64,000 bases of DNA from the NCBI RefSeq assembly GCF_030758345.1, contig NZ_JAVAMO010000007.1, positions 1 to 64,000 on the forward strand, given 5' to 3'. This document shows, in pieces, positions 63,828 to 64,000 of the stretch. Position 1 is the first letter of the stretch. Every line of letters starts with the position of its first letter. Position numbers and translations under genes: made by a program. The DNA is from Ruegeria discodermiae. GTDB taxonomy: Bacteria; Pseudomonadota; Alphaproteobacteria; Rhodobacterales; Rhodobacteraceae. Below the pieces are notes generated by a model that saw only the letters and a list, made by a program, of their open reading frames with translations, was not told where the DNA came from and searched no databases.

Positions 63828-64000
63828 TCAGAACTGATCATCTGGATGCCACGACATGACGTGAATGGCGCGCCAGTCTGTTTCTTCGGACTTTGAGAAC
63901 CAAATAGTCAAATTTTCGTCCGGTGACAAAGACCATGTAACTTCTCGTATGTTCGGCGGGTTTTGTGTCCTCTGTGTTTCATCGAACAAGTTGGTCAGTT
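63828..64000 (-). CDS. C-terminal part of a hypothetical protein (cut by window edge)
   Basis: A minus-strand frame enters from the right edge and ends at a TGA at 63830-63828. It reads LTNLFDETQRTQNPPNIREV, then TWSLSPDENLTIWFSKSEET and DWRAIHVMSWHPDDQF, with coding-like composition. Family not recognised; the remainder is outside the window. Confidence 0.45.
   Translation of the reverse strand, partial: LTNLFDETQRTQNPPNIREVTWSLSPDENLTIWFSKSEETDWRAIHVMSWHPDDQF

Overview
The window looks like a chromosome or large-replicon segment of a marine alphaproteobacterium of the Rhodobacterales (roseobacter type). Reasons: moderately high GC; many LysR, ArsR, HxlR and MerR one-component regulators; BMP-type and tripartite tricarboxylate (TTT) uptake systems; DUF1989/amidohydrolase nitrogen catabolism; RTX-type proteins rich in acidic nonapeptides; and TTG/GTG starts behind good Shine-Dalgarno sites. 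I saw no tRNA, rRNA, CRISPR array or intact transposon. Everything is read by eye, so family names rest on motif recognition and not on searches.

Layout. 1-1.4 kb: ArsR-AHSA1-GFA operon behind a perfect 17-bp operator. 2-12.1 kb: a catabolic island, in which a complete BMP-family ABC importer (minus strand) is divergent from a GcvA-like LysR gene followed by DUF1989, amidohydrolase, polysaccharide deacetylase-like hydrolase and amidase. Two matching LysR-type sites lie upstream of the two halves of the importer operon. 12.2-16.1 kb: azoreductase, FAD disulfide-oxidoreductase homologue, SMP-30 and HxlR, with three gene remnants between them. 16.6-23 kb: RTX protein, LysM protein and a winged-helix/TPR regulator. 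23-25 kb: decayed DNA including an IS66-like remnant. 25-29.5 kb: TTT transporter with its LysR regulator and a truncated lyase. 29.5-33 kb: small membrane gene between 89-bp direct repeats, methyltransferase, GNAT and an MddA/NnrU-like membrane protein. 33-39.9 kb: second winged-helix/TPR regulator, alpha/beta hydrolase, second RTX protein and an outer-membrane barrel. 40-46.8 kb: PhzF-SnoaL-LysE-NUDIX operon with an Lrp regulator, RidA, two LysR genes and a globin. 47-58.5 kb: third RTX protein, two proteins with an N-terminal peptidoglycan-binding domain, a peroxiredoxin-rhodanese operon, two more winged-helix/TPR regulators and a MerR-TipAS regulator. 58.5-64 kb: small exported protein, ankyrin protein, Tat-exported DUF1906-SH3 protein and a large exported protein.

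The main candidate for something undescribed is a recurring module in 16-58 kb. Soluble winged-helix/TPR regulators (four paralogues) sit beside, and in three cases divergent from, genes for RTX proteins and for proteins with an N-terminal LysM or PG_binding_1 domain, no signal peptide and a long charged helical C-terminal region. The two closest regulator paralogues share a 25-bp upstream motif (20 of 25 identical). No type I exporter, contractile-injection structural gene or immunity gene is visible here, so the function is open.

A second theme is decay. There are remnants of a flavin reductase, an SDR, a DUF1989 gene, an IS66-type element and an exported protein, plus a lyase without its tail. 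Three intergenic copies of a 103-bp repeat, and a partial fourth, are scattered over the window.
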